Positions 35,424 to 47,395 of a stretch of 64,000 bases of DNA are shown here, in pieces. Location: the NCBI GenBank assembly GCA_028622995.1, contig JAJQJQ010000050.1:1054001-1118000 (forward strand). The letters are read 5' to 3'. The position numbers and the translations under genes were made by a program. Below the pieces are notes generated by a model, which worked only from the letters and a program-made list of their open reading frames with translations, did no database searches and was not told the origin of the DNA. The first letter of the stretch is position 1. Every line of letters begins with the position of its first letter. The DNA comes from Panagrolaimus kolymaensis (taxonomy: Eukaryota; Nematoda; Chromadorea; Rhabditida; Panagrolaimidae).

Positions 35424-37987
35424 TTTTTTGATGTTTTTTTTGTGTTAAAAAAAAGGCGGAGGAAGTTGAATAAAAAAAAATGAAGAAGATTTCTTTGCAA
35501 GAGCAAAAGAAAAAAAAAGGAAGAGGGTATTTTTTATTTTTGTTGTTCTTTGATCTTTCTTCGTCTACTACTATATTGTTTTGGTAGTAGTAAGTAATAG
35601 TGTGCCGCTCCTCCTCTCTTTGTATTTTACTCTTTCTTTTCTACTTCAATAATTTTTGGAGTGAGAAGTTATTTTAATTTTTATATCTCTCTATCTAAAA
35701 ATAAAAGAAATTAAGTAACTAAAAAAAGAAAAATTAAAATAGAAGCCACGAAATGAATTAAGTTTCTTAAAAAAAAGTTTAGAAGTTAATTTTTTACTTT
35801 CTAAAAAAATAAAAAAATGCTTGTAAAACTTTGATTTATTTTTAAAATTTTACAATTTTGTTTTTAATTTCGCAAAACTTTAAATTATTTTTAAAAGCAG
35901 AAAAGTAATAAATCTGTCGCGCGTGGAATCATAAACCAAGAAAAAAAAATTAAAAATAAAATCGTCCAGCTTGCTTAAGCTTTAATAAGTCGAAGAAAGA
36001 CGACGGAAATAAAGCTTGCGCACTAAAAATATATAATGTTCATCTTCTTTTTAAAGCTGCACCAGCTAAATTTCTTTTCTTATGCAAAGAGATAAAAAAA
36101 TATAAATTAAAATTGCGGCAGCTTTTTTTATTTAATTTTTTAATCAAGCAGCAAAAAAATGTTTTATTTAAACAAAATTAAATGATTTTCGTAAACATTT
36201 GTTGTTTCTTTGTTTGGTTTTTAGCGCCTTGGGATTTAAATTTACTGGAAAAAAGAGATTTCGTAATTTTCGATGGTGGTAAGTTAGTTAATTAATCACT
36301 TTGGGATTTAAAAAAATTTATAGTAAAAAATTGTCTGAGCAAGCGACTGAGTTAAATTGAAGCTAACTTTGAAGATGAGATAAAGCTCTATCTAACTTGA
36401 CTGCTTTACCTTTTCCTTTCCCCTTGCGCGCGGACTTGAGTTTTTTACAACAAAAAAAAATCAAACAAAAGAAGCACAAAAGCTTTATTGATTTTGTATA
36501 TCTGGGTTGTCTCTTCCTTTTATTAAAGCTTCGTCCGGTCCATCTCGTTTTTGTTGTTTGATAAAAACTAAACAAACATTTGAGTATTTTTTTAAAAATT
36601 CTAAGACTGGCTCGCAGCTTCAAATCAACGAGTTGCTTTGCTGCAAGTTTTTAAAAAAAATCCGCGCAGCAGAAAATTTTGAAAATATTGTTTTTATTTT
36701 TTGATTCAAAATTTTTCTTCTTTCTTTATTTAAAATTTGCATTATTTTATTGTTGTCTTTTTTTAATACAAAATTTAAAAAAAAATAATAAAAAATTAAT
36801 AAAGAATTTACCAGATTTTTTTGTTTTTGTTTTTGTTGTCATCTGCCGCTTGCTTTTATGAACTTTATTGCTTTGTTAAAGCATAAGCATAATTATGTAA
36901 TAACATTTTTTCTTTCATTTTTTTCTTTTCGAATTAGTTATTTTATCATCTTTTCGATGATGTCCTTTATTCTTTAGACTGGAAACAAATAATTTAAAAA
37001 AAGAAAAAAAGTAAAAGAAAAATGCGATGGATAAAAAAAAACAACGAAAAAACATATGTAACTTATTCCCTTGAGACTGGTGAAGATGAGTAAGAAAAAT
37101 AAAGAACAAATTAATCCATTTCATAGAGTGTGTAAATTTGTTTTCTCATTGTCTCCATCTTCATTTGTTTTTTTCTTGCAAATTTTTCTTTCCTTTTTTT
37201 TTGCATTTTTGATGTTAACTAATTATAATTAATATAAAAATGTGAAAAGCTACAAAGTTACGTTTATTCCGAAGAAAAAAAGTAGATATTTAATTAGCAA
37301 ATAAAAGAAGAAAAATATGTAGTTAATCGAGCAAAGTGTATAAACTTTTTAATCTGAATAAATTTTAAAAAATTTACGGCAACTTCTAGATAAATTGATC
37401 TTTGAAAATAATTATGATTTTATAATCACAATTGGACAAGATCAACGAAAACTAAAGGTGCATGGCATACCATTAGCACAGCCGCTGATGTCTTGTTTTG
37501 GTTTGAATTTTTTTTTTGCAAAAAGCGTTACTCATAGTTGCTCAAAGAGAAATTAAAAATTCTAAAGGTTAAAGAACATATTGCCTCTGCATCGACATCG
37601 GTGACCAAGAGAGAATATCATACAATCACCAATAGCTATTTATAGACAAACTCCTTTCTAAAATTTTTTTATGAACAAAATGCGCTGAAAAAAAAATGAA
37701 CATCCACCCTTACAGAATGCAGGGGGCTCAGAGAAAAAATAATAAAAAGAAACACAAAAAATTCAAAGAACTAAAACAATTTTTTATCGTGAAAAATTCG
37801 TCGCTTCATAATCAGCAACTTTGTTGGAAAATAAAACACCATGAAAAAAAAAATAAGGAAAAAGCAGAGTCATGTTTTTGTGATTCAGCAACATCATTTT
37901 TAAAAAACCGAACGAAAGAAAATTGTTCATTTGCCCTTTTTTCATTTTTTTATACAAGAAATCGTTTTATTATATTTCAAAATTTTA
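35424..37987. other. Intergenic, no gene seen
   Basis: About 2.5 kb of A+T-rich sequence upstream of atlastin. Frames in it are low-complexity. The right end (from about 37820) is the left copy of a direct repeat that also occurs at 39915-40085. Confidence 0.4.
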
Positions 37988-37990
37988 TTA
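37820..37990. repeat. Direct repeat, left copy, abutting a truncated gene
   Basis: About 170 bp similar to 39915-40085; both share TTTTTGTGATTCAGCAACATC and TTTTATTATATTTCAAAATTTTATTA-type blocks. Copy 1 of the MDKHNL family loses its normal 3' end exactly where this repeat begins. Confidence 0.7.
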
Positions 37991-39608
37991 GTTTTTAAAT
38001 CCAACTTTTTTTGGTTTCTTTCCAGTTTCTTTCTTGATTGCTTTGATGTGATGTTTTAAGAGAAGAGCCATCATGAAAACCGGAGTAGCAACTTTTCGAA
38101 CTCCAAAAAATGTGTCATGTTCGAGTAAGACAGGATTATCATTATTACTAGTAACTTTGAAGCCCCATTTTGAATCAACTTTGAGATCTTGAGCTGGCAT
38201 TGAAAGAACTTTGACCAAATCTGAGAGGAATACAAGTATTAAAAGATAGCGCAAAACTTGTGAACATACCATAAACTACAAAAGGATCTTTATTTCTAAC
38301 TTTGTTCAAATCAGTGATCATAGTAGGAACTTCTTCTTCAAAGCTAATGTAAAGATCATATCCAAACAAGCCTAAAACCAACAAAGATGATTACAGTGGT
38401 ATATAAATAGTTATCTTACCGTTCCATTCATTCAAGAACATATAACCATTTTCATCATTAACACAAATGACGGATGAGTTATCGAAAAAGCTAATAACAG
38501 GAACATTCAAATCAGGTTGTGTTGCAAGTTTCTTTGGTAAAGCTTCAATTTCAGGAATGATAAACGGTTCTTGATACAGGAATGGAAGAGAGTTTCGATC
38601 GATCACTAAAGCAAGCTGGATACGATGTCCTTGTTCGTATGAAAGTTTAGCTTCTCCAGCAGGCTTGTATCTTTCAGAAACTTTGTCAACATAAGTAACC
38701 TAAAAACAACATAAATGTAAAGAAAACAAAATAAGCAGACTTACATAATAGGCCTTCTTTGACTTAGGAACAATTTGAAATTTTTCCAAAGGCAGTTCTT
38801 CGCGGTTATCGACCGTCATTACAGCTTGTTCAGGAGAAGTGAAATTTGATACATTCGTAACAGCAAGGGTATCCAAAGTAAACGGAATAATTTGGTTATA
38901 TCCATGATCAAAAAATGTTTTAAGAACTTGTGGAGTACATTCAAGGCTACCTTCTGGATCGACGTAAATAACATTTTTCGATGGAACAACACGAGATTTC
39001 AAAGACATAACCAGATCATTACATTGTAGACCACAAACAATAACATATTTAGGATTAGGATCACGTGTACCAAGACATTCAGCAGCCAACTCATTAACAT
39101 TTCTATTAAAGCGGTTGATCATTCGATAACTGATATAAGAATATTCTTCTTGTTTACGTTGAAGTTCAGAAACAGCGATCATTTGACACGTAGATAAAGC
39201 ACTTATAATAACATCACCAGGTATTGAAGTAAGATTAGCAGAACATAACATTGATGTAATTGAAAGTGTTTTAGAATCAAATAGATAAATCGGCCATTCT
39301 CGTTCTGTAACTTCTTCATAAACCATTTGACGAATTTCTAAATCAACAATATTAGAGTTATTGCCATCATCAGCGAGAAGGAAAAAAACAGCTTTAGCTT
39401 TTTGTCTTCGACATGCAGGAGAATCAAGAAACTTGGAAAATTCTTTAACAGGCACATCATAAGATTTTGGAAGATGTTTAAAATTAACACTCAAGAAAAC
39501 AACATTGAATTTTCCATTTTTCGTTCCATTAATTAGTAAAGCTTTCTTTTTGTTTTTTCTCAAATTCTTAACAGGAAGAGGTGGATGAAATAAGTTATGT
39601 TTATCCAT
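37988..39608 (-). CDS. MDKHNL-family protein, copy 1 (3'-truncated)
   Basis: Four exons: 39608..38745, 38699..38420, 38371..38270, 38220..37988; 492 aa. Starts MDKHNLFHPPLPVK and follows its paralogues (copies 2 and 3) through exon 4, but after KKPKKVGF it ends in KN and a stop. The paralogues continue for about 30 more residues (helix FTKEEKKRIQTGL and end VTNV). The truncation coincides with a direct repeat. There is no signal peptide or TM segment. Family features: alternating hydrophobic strands and helices, a KAVFFLL strand, IRQMVYEE helix, PGDVI strand, and DNSSVICV in exon 2. The order vaguely resembles an Hsp70/actin-type ATPase with lost nucleotide motifs; this is inference. Function unknown; the missing end may inactivate this copy. 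Confidence 0.75.
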
Positions 39609-40239
39609 GGTTGTAGAAACAATAACAAAAAGAAGCTTCTTATTTGGTTGAAAAATATTCTTACAAAAAAAGTGTTTAGAAAATGAAAACAAAAATTGTT
39701 TTTTTGCAAACAAAAATGTTTGCCGCTTCAAAGCAAACATTCGTGATAAGAAATAAATTTGCATTTGAATTTTGTTTCTTGCAAAAATTTTTTTCGCAAA
39801 CCCTTTTGTTCCTATTTTTTAAAGATTTGTAAACTTTTTATTGCGGAAATTAATATTTATAAATTATAATCATTCTACGTACTTAATTTATTTAATATTA
39901 TAAAAAATTTCAGCTTGGAAAACAAAAAACCATGAAAAAACATAGTGGCAAAACCATCGTCACGTTTTTGTGATTCAGCAACATCATTTTGAAAAAAGGA
40001 AAGAAAATAATTCATTTGCACTTTTTTTCATATTTTTACACGAGAAAGAGTTTTATTATATTTCAAAATTTTATTTATTTTTATTAATTCAAAAATAAAA
40101 TAAAAGCAAAAGTTTGAGTTTTATTTTCAAAATAAATTACTGATTTTAAAAGTAAACATTTTTGTGTTTCTAAAGTAACAAAAAAATTTGAGTAAAATAT
40201 ATTGTAAACGGTAGTGTTTAATCAAGATGAAATTGCTCT
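39609..40239. other. Spacer with direct repeat copy
   Basis: Contains the right repeat copy (39915-40085) and, just upstream of copy 1, a block (39763-39905) also found upstream of copies 2 and 3, showing that the duplication unit included 5' flanking DNA. Confidence 0.55.
39915..40085. repeat. Direct repeat, right copy
   Basis: Partner of 37820-37990; the two copies bracket MDKHNL-family copy 1. Confidence 0.7.
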
Positions 40240-41918
40240 TTAACTTTGTTTGCAAAAATCTGGTTTCTTTGATGGAAGATTATAAAATGGTGTCCATCTC
40301 AATTCAACAGGATAATAACAATATGTGTATTGACTTATAATTTGTTTTTCTACTCCTCTTATTTTTTCTGCAAGCAATGAACAACAAGGACAAATAAGAT
40401 CATTAATGAACCAAGCATTTGAGCAATCACAGACGAATGGAACGGCTTCAACGCTAATGAATTCAAGTTTTTGCCATTCTAATAGATTTTGGGGTAGAGT
40501 TGAAATATTTGTGTATGAAATTGAAAGCATTTTTAACTTTGAAGAATAATATGTATTTGTTTTGAATCCAAAAGCATTTTCATCAATTGAGCATAGTTTA
40601 TAATTTTTATCAAGCAACAACTCTTGCAAGTTTTGCAATCCACAAAAATCGCAATCATTGATTACTTTGATATGTGTATCAGTCAAAGAGAGCAAAATTA
40701 AGCTCGGAATAGCTTTAATTGATAAAGGGATTGAAGTTAAGGAATTTCCATTTAAAACTAATTTTTCTAAAGAACTAAAATTATTTTTAATAAAAATTTA
40801 CATAGTCATTTGAAAGAAAGAAAAATAACTTTAAATTATCAAATATATCATTCGTCATAGATTGAATGTGGCAATTTGCCATACTTAAAACAGTTAAGTT
40901 CGCCATTGATGAAGGAAATTTGAATGAAGTGAAATCGATTTGTTTATTGGAACTTAACAATAATTGTTTTAAGTTCCTTAAAAATCTTAACGATGGTACT
41001 GCTTGCAAAAGATTTTTACTTAAATCAAGATATTCCAATGACATTCCCAATTTTCTCGTAAATACTTTATCATCAACAATCGTAAGTCCATTATTACTTA
41101 AATTTAGTTTTTGTAAGGAATCAAAATTATCAAAGGCTCCATTTTCAATATCAAATACAAGGTTGGAAGAAAGGTTTAAACTTTGAATTGAGGGTTTTTG
41201 GCCTTGCAAAAGCTTTTCCTAAAATTTTTTTATCATAGAATATTATCTATGTGGATAAAAGCAAGAATCAATGTCTCGGTTTGATTAGGATAAATCAAAC
41301 ACTAATTTTTATTTTATTACTATTTTTCTTTTATCTGTCGATAGGTAAAAAAATTTACAAAAAGAGCTACATTAACTTTGAAAGTATTAAATCTATTTTA
41401 AGTTTCTACGGATACTATTCAGTCAAGAAAAAAGTGAGAAAAGAAAGTAAAGGTTAAATTAAAGCAACTTTAAAAAATGGTAGCTTACTTACACGTTTAA
41501 GTTGGCATAAAATATTTTCTTTCAAATTGAAAATTACAGTAAAGTCATGTTCAGCAATCTCGCTTGAATTAGTACATGTCGTCGTAGTATTTTTTATTAT
41601 TGTGCAAGCGAGTGTATGGTTAAATTTGCTGCAACAAGACATTGGGTCATCCAAGAATATCGATGAATCCATTCCTTTTTTTATAGAATTTGAATGTTTC
41701 GGACCAGTATACTCTGGAATAGTAACGCCATCAAAATTATTTATATTTAATGGACTATTTGAAGCGGTTCTTTTATTGAGTTTATTAGCTTTCTGATTAA
41801 AATAAGTATCATGGAAATCAATGTCAACACTTTGATGATTTTCTTTCGCAATAGCAATAATTATTAATAGCGAGTAAAAACATGTGATAATTGACAAAAA
41901 TAACATGTGTCTTTTCAT
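40240..41918 (-). CDS. Secreted leucine-rich-repeat protein
   Basis: Three exons: 41918..41493, 41218..40830, 40774..40240; phases fit, 449 aa. The ATG at 41918 starts a signal peptide (MKRHMLFLSIITCFYSLLII); an acceptor-like TTTTATTTAG sits right before it, consistent with a 5'UTR or trans-splice site. A Cys-containing N-terminal cap (CCSKFNHTLACTII) precedes LRRs of the 24-residue type (IQSLNLSSNLVFDIENGAF, SLEYLDLSKNLLQAVPSL, LVLNGNSLTSIP). The C-terminal cap is Cys-rich (VPFVCDCSNAWFINDLICPC). No TM or GPI-like tail, so it is probably secreted. LRR proteins of this form usually bind protein partners outside the cell. The second intron uses a GTTATT donor, chosen because it restores the LRR frame. 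Confidence 0.85.
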
Positions 41919-42342
41919 CCCTAAATAAAATGCATTTAAATAATTTTTCAAACGGTATGGCTTATTTTACACGATACTTAAAATATGTTAACACCAATAT
42001 TTTTTCTAATTCATATCAGAACTTGAAAGATGGTTAACACTAGAAAAAAATGCGATCTAGAAATAAAAAAACTATGTCTTAGAAATATAAATTGAAGAAA
42101 ACCATAGAGGTTTTTTTCATTAAAAAACAATTGGACGCGGCGGATTTGCGCGGGAGAAAGCCAATAAAGAGTGACGCTAAAAGCGCGGAAGAAAATGGAT
42201 GAGGAATTGAGACAAACAGAGTAAAAAAAATATTTGGCACCATACGCGTTCGTCTCTAATTTTTAGAGAATTGTTTAGTTTTTTTTCTCGAAATTCTTAT
42301 AATCATTAAACGTAATTATTTTAATAAAAATTATTAAAAAAA
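41919..42342. other. Spacer with duplicated flank sequence
   Basis: The stretch about 42150-42240 (GGAGAAAGCCAATAAAGAG... to TATTTGGCAC) recurs at about 45135-45225 in the same orientation. No gene seen. Confidence 0.5.
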
Positions 42343-42595
42343 AGTTGAATGTCTTCAATGGTGAAACCAGGTTTTATTTGTTCTGTAGCAACTCCTAAAG
42401 TTTGTGAATATGTTTTTGTTGTTTATCATCGCCTTTATCGCCTTCAGAAAAATATGCTGCAAAAGCATCGATTCGAGTTTGTGGTTGTTTATCCTCTTCC
42501 GTTTCATCATCTTCTTTTTCCGCTTCACCTGTTGCATCTTCGACGCTTATAATTTGTTCTTGAAAAAGTTTTTGGATTTCTCGGCGATATTGAAC
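42343..42595 (-). pseudogene. Gene fragment duplicated at 47730-47990, frameshifted
   Basis: The minus strand reads VQYRREIQKLFQEQIISVED, an acidic stretch, then QPQTRIDAFAAYFSEGDKG, after which the frame is lost and continues one frame over as TYSQTLGVATEQIKPGFTIE. The partner at 47.7-48.0 kb has the same layout with different lesions. Similarity between copies extends over the full segment. No family recognised. Ends exactly at the foldback element. Confidence 0.5.
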
Positions 42596-43026
42596 CAGTG
42601 TTTTCTCGCCGCCACCGCCGGCGGCGTGGCGGTGCTGCCGGCGGCGCCGCCGGCGGCGGCGGTGGCGGCGGCGGTGGCGGCGAATGTTTTGGGTTGGCGG
42701 CGGCGGCGCCGCCGGCGGCGATACAAAAATATTAATTTAAAAAATTTACCAAAGGGATAACCAAGGCAAAATTTTTTCAGAATTTTCTAAAATCAATATG
42801 GTTTCTTGTTTGGTATATTTTTTCTTGATATTAGAGCAGTCCAAAGAGATAATGGAGACCTAGAAATAATGTTCAAATTTTTTCGAAAAATTTTTAAAAT
42901 CCAAAGGGTCCTCCCTTTGGTAAATTTTGTATTACAATTTAATGCCGCCGGCAGCGCCGCCAACGCCGCCGCCGCCGCCGCCGGCGGCGGCGGCGGCGGC
43001 GATCTTTGAAAAAAAGAAAAACACTG
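42596..43026. mobile_element. GC-rich foldback/MITE-like element
   Basis: 431 bp with inverted organisation: ends CAGTGTTTT... and ...AAAACACTG; then GC-rich GCC/GGC arrays (42607-42720 and 42943-43003); then inner inverted arms AAAATTTACCAAAGGGA (near 42738) and its perfect complement (near 42912). Extremely GC-rich blocks stand out from the A+T background. No clear target duplication was found (flanks TATTGAAC and CTAGCAAC do not match), so the boundaries are provisional. No coding capacity. Confidence 0.65.
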
Positions 43027-43102
43027 CTAGCAACTCCCTTTTTTTAATCATCCAACAATCTTTATAAAAGCTAATACATTCAAAAACAAAACAAAGAAAA
43101 AT

Positions 43103-44818
43103 TTATACATTTGTAACAAAAACATAACCAATTTTCAATAGCTTGCAAGCTTCTCCAAGTCCAGTTTGAATTCGTTTCTTTTCTTCTTTGGTAAAATCAT
43201 TGAAAAGGCAAAATCCAAGTTTCTTTGGTTTCTTTCCTGTTTCCTTCTTGATTGCTTTGATGTGATGTTTCAAGATAAGAGCCATCAAGAAAACAGGAGT
43301 AGCAACTTTTCGAATTCCCAAAAATGTGTCATGTTCGAGCAAAACAGGATATTCTGACATGGAGGTAATTTTGAAGCCCCATTTTGGATCAACTTTGAGA
43401 TCATCAGCGGGCATTGAAAGAACTTTTACCAAATCTGAAAGCAATACAAGTATTAAAAGATAGCACGAAAGTTGTAAGCATACCATAAACAACAAAAGGA
43501 TCTTTATTTTTGACATTGTTAATATCAGTGACAATAGTAGGCTTTTCTCGTTCAAAGCTAAGGTAAAGATCATATCCATACAAGCCTAAAACCAACAGTC
43601 TAGCTTATTGTAGTATATAAGAAAACATACTTACCGTTCCATTCTTTCAAGAACATATAACCATTTTCATCACAAACACAAATGACTGATGAGTTGTCAA
43701 AGAATCCAATAACAGGAACAATCAAATTTGGTTGCGTTTCAAGTGTTTGAGGTAATGCTTCTATTTCAGGAATGATGAATGGTTCTTCATACAGGAATGG
43801 GAGCGAGTTTCGATCAACCACTAAAGCAAGCTTGATACGATGTCCTATTTGTTCTTTTGATAGTTGTGCTTCTGCCACAGATTTATAAGTTGTTGAAGTT
43901 TTGTCAAGATATGCAACCTAAATTAAAGCATAAAGATAAAGAAAACAAAGTAAACAGACTTACATAATATAACTTTTTTGATTTCGGTACAATTGTAACC
44001 TTTTCAAAAGGCAAGTCTTCAAAGTTATTTACAGTAATCACAGCTTCTTTAACATCATCCAAGTTTGAATCATTTGTAACAGCAAGGATATCCATAGCGA
44101 AAGGAATAATATGGCTATATCCATGTTCAAATATTGTTTTCAAGCCATGTGGAGTACATTCAGCGATATCTTCAGGAATATCAATATTAATAACATTTTT
44201 TGTTAATACGACACGAGATTTCAAAAACATCACGAGACCATAATTAACGAGATCGCAAACAATAACATAAGTAGGATCACATTTACCAAGAATTTCAGCT
44301 GCAACATCATTAACACATCTATTAAAGCGATTGATATTTCCATCACCGACGTATGAATACCCTTCTTGTTTACGTTGAAGTTCAGAAACAGTAACCATTT
44401 GACCATCAATAGATAAAACACATAAAATAACATCACCAGGTTTTGAATCAATTTTTGAGGCGAACAACATAGACATAAGTGAAATTGTTTTAGGATGAAC
44501 GAGATAAACATGCCATTTTCGTTTTCTTACTTCTTCATAAACCATTTGACGAATTTCTAGATTAATAGTAAGAGACATATTGTTATAATCAACAAGAAGG
44601 AAAAAAACAGCTTTGAGATTTTGACAAACACTAGAATCAAGGAACTTGGAAAAGTCTTTAACAGGTACAATCATAGATTTTGGAACAGGTTTAAAATCAG
44701 CATCCAAGAAAGCAACATCGAATTGTCCATTTTTCGTTCCATTAATAAGTAAAACTTCCTCATTCTTCTTCAACTTCTTAACAGGAAGAGGCGGATGCAA
44801 TAAATTGTGTTTATCCAT
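43103..44818 (-). CDS. MDKHNL-family protein, copy 2
   Basis: Four exons: 44818..43964, 43917..43635, 43585..43484, 43434..43103; phases fit, 523 aa. Starts MDKHNLLHPPLPVKKLKK and ends IGYVFVTNV. Compared with copy 3, long blocks are nearly identical (e.g. VAFLDADFKPVPKSMIVPVK and NLKAVFFLLVDYNN). Exon sizes 2-4 are shared across the family (about 283/102/332). The C-terminal segment FNDFTKEEKKRIQTGLGEAC loosely resembles the Hsp70 helix after the PAYF strand; no phosphate-binding motif is visible. The frame is open upstream of the ATG (HFVIVSAT) as in the other copies, so an earlier start is conceivable. Cytosolic by absence of a signal peptide; function unknown. Confidence 0.8.
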
Positions 44819-45423
44819 GGTTGCAGAAACAATAACAAAATGAAGCTTCGTACTTTTGCGTCGAATAGATTTGTAAAAAGTATTTTGAAGTAAAATTTTT
44901 GTGCTTTTGCAAATAAAAAAATTTGCATCTTCCAAGCAAACAGTCGTGAAAAAAGTAAAATTTGCATTCGAATTTTGTTTCTTGCAAAATTTTTTTTGCG
45001 AACACGTTCGTCACTAATTATTTCGAGAATTGTTTAGTATTTATTTTCGAATCCAATATTAATTCAAAAAAGCTATTTGATGAAATATTCAATATTCACA
45101 AAAAAAACTCCAATCACATGAAGATAAGCAGGTAGGAGAAAGCCAGTAAAGAGTGATGATAAAAGTGCGGTGAAAATGGATGAGGAATTGAGACAATCAG
45201 AGTAAAAAAATATTTGGCACTTTTTTCGTTGAACACTTTTACTTTTACCTTATCAGGTTTTTTTACAAGAAATTTGATTTTAAATAGTTTTAAGCGATTT
45301 TACAATAGTTGGAATGTCAAAACAAAAAGATAAAAGTAAAATAAATGTAACTTAAAAACTAAGTAAAGAGCGAGAATGAGAACATAGGCAAAAAACAAGA
45401 AAGTAAATCGAGTTTAACTGAAA

Positions 45424-45627
45424 TTAATAAAGACATTCAAAAACCTTTAAAGTGAAATCGTTCTCGAGATTATCGTAATCATCAATAATATGAACAGTTC
45501 TAATGCAAGCAACGATTTTATCATTGCATCGTTGATTGAACGCATGAGTATTATTTTGTTGAAAACCCAATGAACGCAATGAATGTGCAGTAATAACAAT
45601 AATGATAAAGAAAAGAAGAAAAGACAA
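45424..45627 (-). pseudogene. Possible fragment of LRR-protein N-terminal exon
   Basis: A frame of 67 codons with a hydrophobic leader (SFLLFFIIIVITAHS) followed by RCNDKIVACIRTVH and ENDFTLKVFEC. This layout parallels exon 1 of the LRR gene (CCSKFNHTLACTII ... HDFTVIFNLKENILC). No ATG lies in the frame (it opens with TTG), and no following LRR exon is present. It sits between MDKHNL copies 2 and 3 and was probably carried along by the local duplications. It might alternatively be a small secreted protein using an unseen first exon. Confidence 0.35.
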
Positions 45628-45688
45628 TCTTTTTAAAAGCTTTTATAAAATCAAAAACAAAACAACAAAACAAGGAAATTAACAAAAT

Positions 45689-47395
45689 TTAAACATTTGA
45701 AACAAAAACAAAACCAATTTCCAATAGATTGCAAGCTTCTTCGAGTCCATTTTGAATTCGTTTCTTTTCTTCATCGGTAAAATGATCGAAAAGGCAAAAT
45801 CCAAGTTCGTTTGGCTTCTTTCCAGTCTCTTTTTCGATTGCCTTGATATGAAGTTTGATAAAGTAAAACATCAATAAAAAAGGAGTTGCTTTTCGACTTC
45901 CCAAAAATGTTTCAACTTCGAGTAAAACAGCATTATCAGAATTACTAGTAACTTTGAAGCCCCATTTTGGATCAATTTTGAGATCGTCAGCTGGCATTGA
46001 AAGAACTTTCACCAAATCTGAAAGCAATACAAGTATTAAAAGATGGCACAAAAATTGTGAGCATACCATAAACCACAAAAGGATCTTTATCGTTAACATT
46101 GTTCAAATTTGTGACAATAGTAGGAACTTCTGGTTCAAAAGTAAGGTAAAGATCATTTCCATATAAACCTGAAAGCAACAAAGATGATTACAGTGTTATA
46201 TAAATAGTTAACTTACCTTTCCATTCATTCAAGAACATATAACCATTTTCATCACGAACACAAATGATGGATGAATTGTCAAAGAACCCAATTACAGGAA
46301 CATTCAAACCAGGTTGTGATGCAAGTGTTTGAGGTAATGCTTCGATTTCAGGAATGATAAACGGTTCTTGATACAGGAATGGAAGAGAGTTGCGATCAAC
46401 CACTAATGCAAGCTTGATACGATGTAATCCTTGTTCTTTGGAAATAAGAGCTTCTGCAGCAGGCATATATCTTTCAGAAGTTAGGTCAAGATATGCAACC
46501 TAAAGAAACAACATAAAGGTAAAGGAAACAAAGTAAAAAGACTTACAGAATATGGCTTCTTTGATTTCGGTACAATTTGGATTTTTTCCAAAGGCAAGTC
46601 TTCATATTCATCTACAGTAACCACAGCATGTTCAGGAGCAGTAAAATTTGATACATTCGTAACAGCATGGGTATCCATACAGAAAGGAATAATTTGGTCA
46701 CATCCATAATCAAATATTGCTTTCAGAACTTGTGGAATACATTCAACCATACGAACAGTATCAATGTAAATAACATTTTTTGATGGAATAAAACGAGATT
46801 TCAGAGACATCATCAGATCACTACCATATGAATCACAAACAGTAACATATTGAGGTTTATAATTACCAAGAATTTCAGCAGCAACATCATTAAAACTTCT
46901 ATTAAGAGGATTGATCTTTCGCCTACCAAAGTATGAATATCCTTCTTGTCTACGATGAAGTTCAAACACACTAACCACTAGACACCTATATATAACATTC
47001 AAAATAACATCACCAGGTTTTGAATCAATTTTTGAGGCAAATAACATTGGCATAATTGAATGTATTATAGGATCAACAAGATAAATATGCCATTTTCGTT
47101 TTCTGGCTTCTTCATATACCATTTGACGAATTTTTAGATTAATAGTAAGAGACATATTGTTATAATCAACAAGAAGGAAAAAAACAGCTTTGAGATTTTG
47201 ACAAACACTAGAATCAAGGAACTTGGAAAAGTCTTTAACAGGTACAATCATAGATTTTGGAACAGGTTTAAAATCAGCATCCAAGAAAGCAACATCGAAT
47301 TTCTCATCTTTCGTTAGATGAATAAGTAAAACTTCCTCATTCTTTTTCAAATTCTTAACAGGAAGAGGTGGATGCAATAAATTGTGTTTATCCAT
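45689..47395 (-). CDS. MDKHNL-family protein, copy 3
   Basis: Four exons: 47395..46547, 46499..46217, 46168..46067, 46017..45689; phases fit, 520 aa. Starts MDKHNLLHPPLPVKNLKKNE and ends IGFVFVSNV. Intron positions and phases match copies 1 and 2 and the fragment at 22.8-23.5 kb. Exon 4 keeps the full C-terminus (FDHFTDEEKKRIQNGLEEAC). Nearly identical nucleotide blocks with copy 2 in exon 1 suggest recent duplication or gene conversion, while other parts have diverged. Function unknown. Confidence 0.8.

Noticed and set aside
42607..42740. Frame rich in Ala/Arg across the GC-rich array
   Set aside because: Direct translation of GCC/GGC repeats in the foldback element; not a gene.
42588..43034. 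8-bp target duplication for the foldback element
   Set aside because: Flanks TATTGAAC and CTAGCAAC share only the last three bases, so no duplication is claimed.
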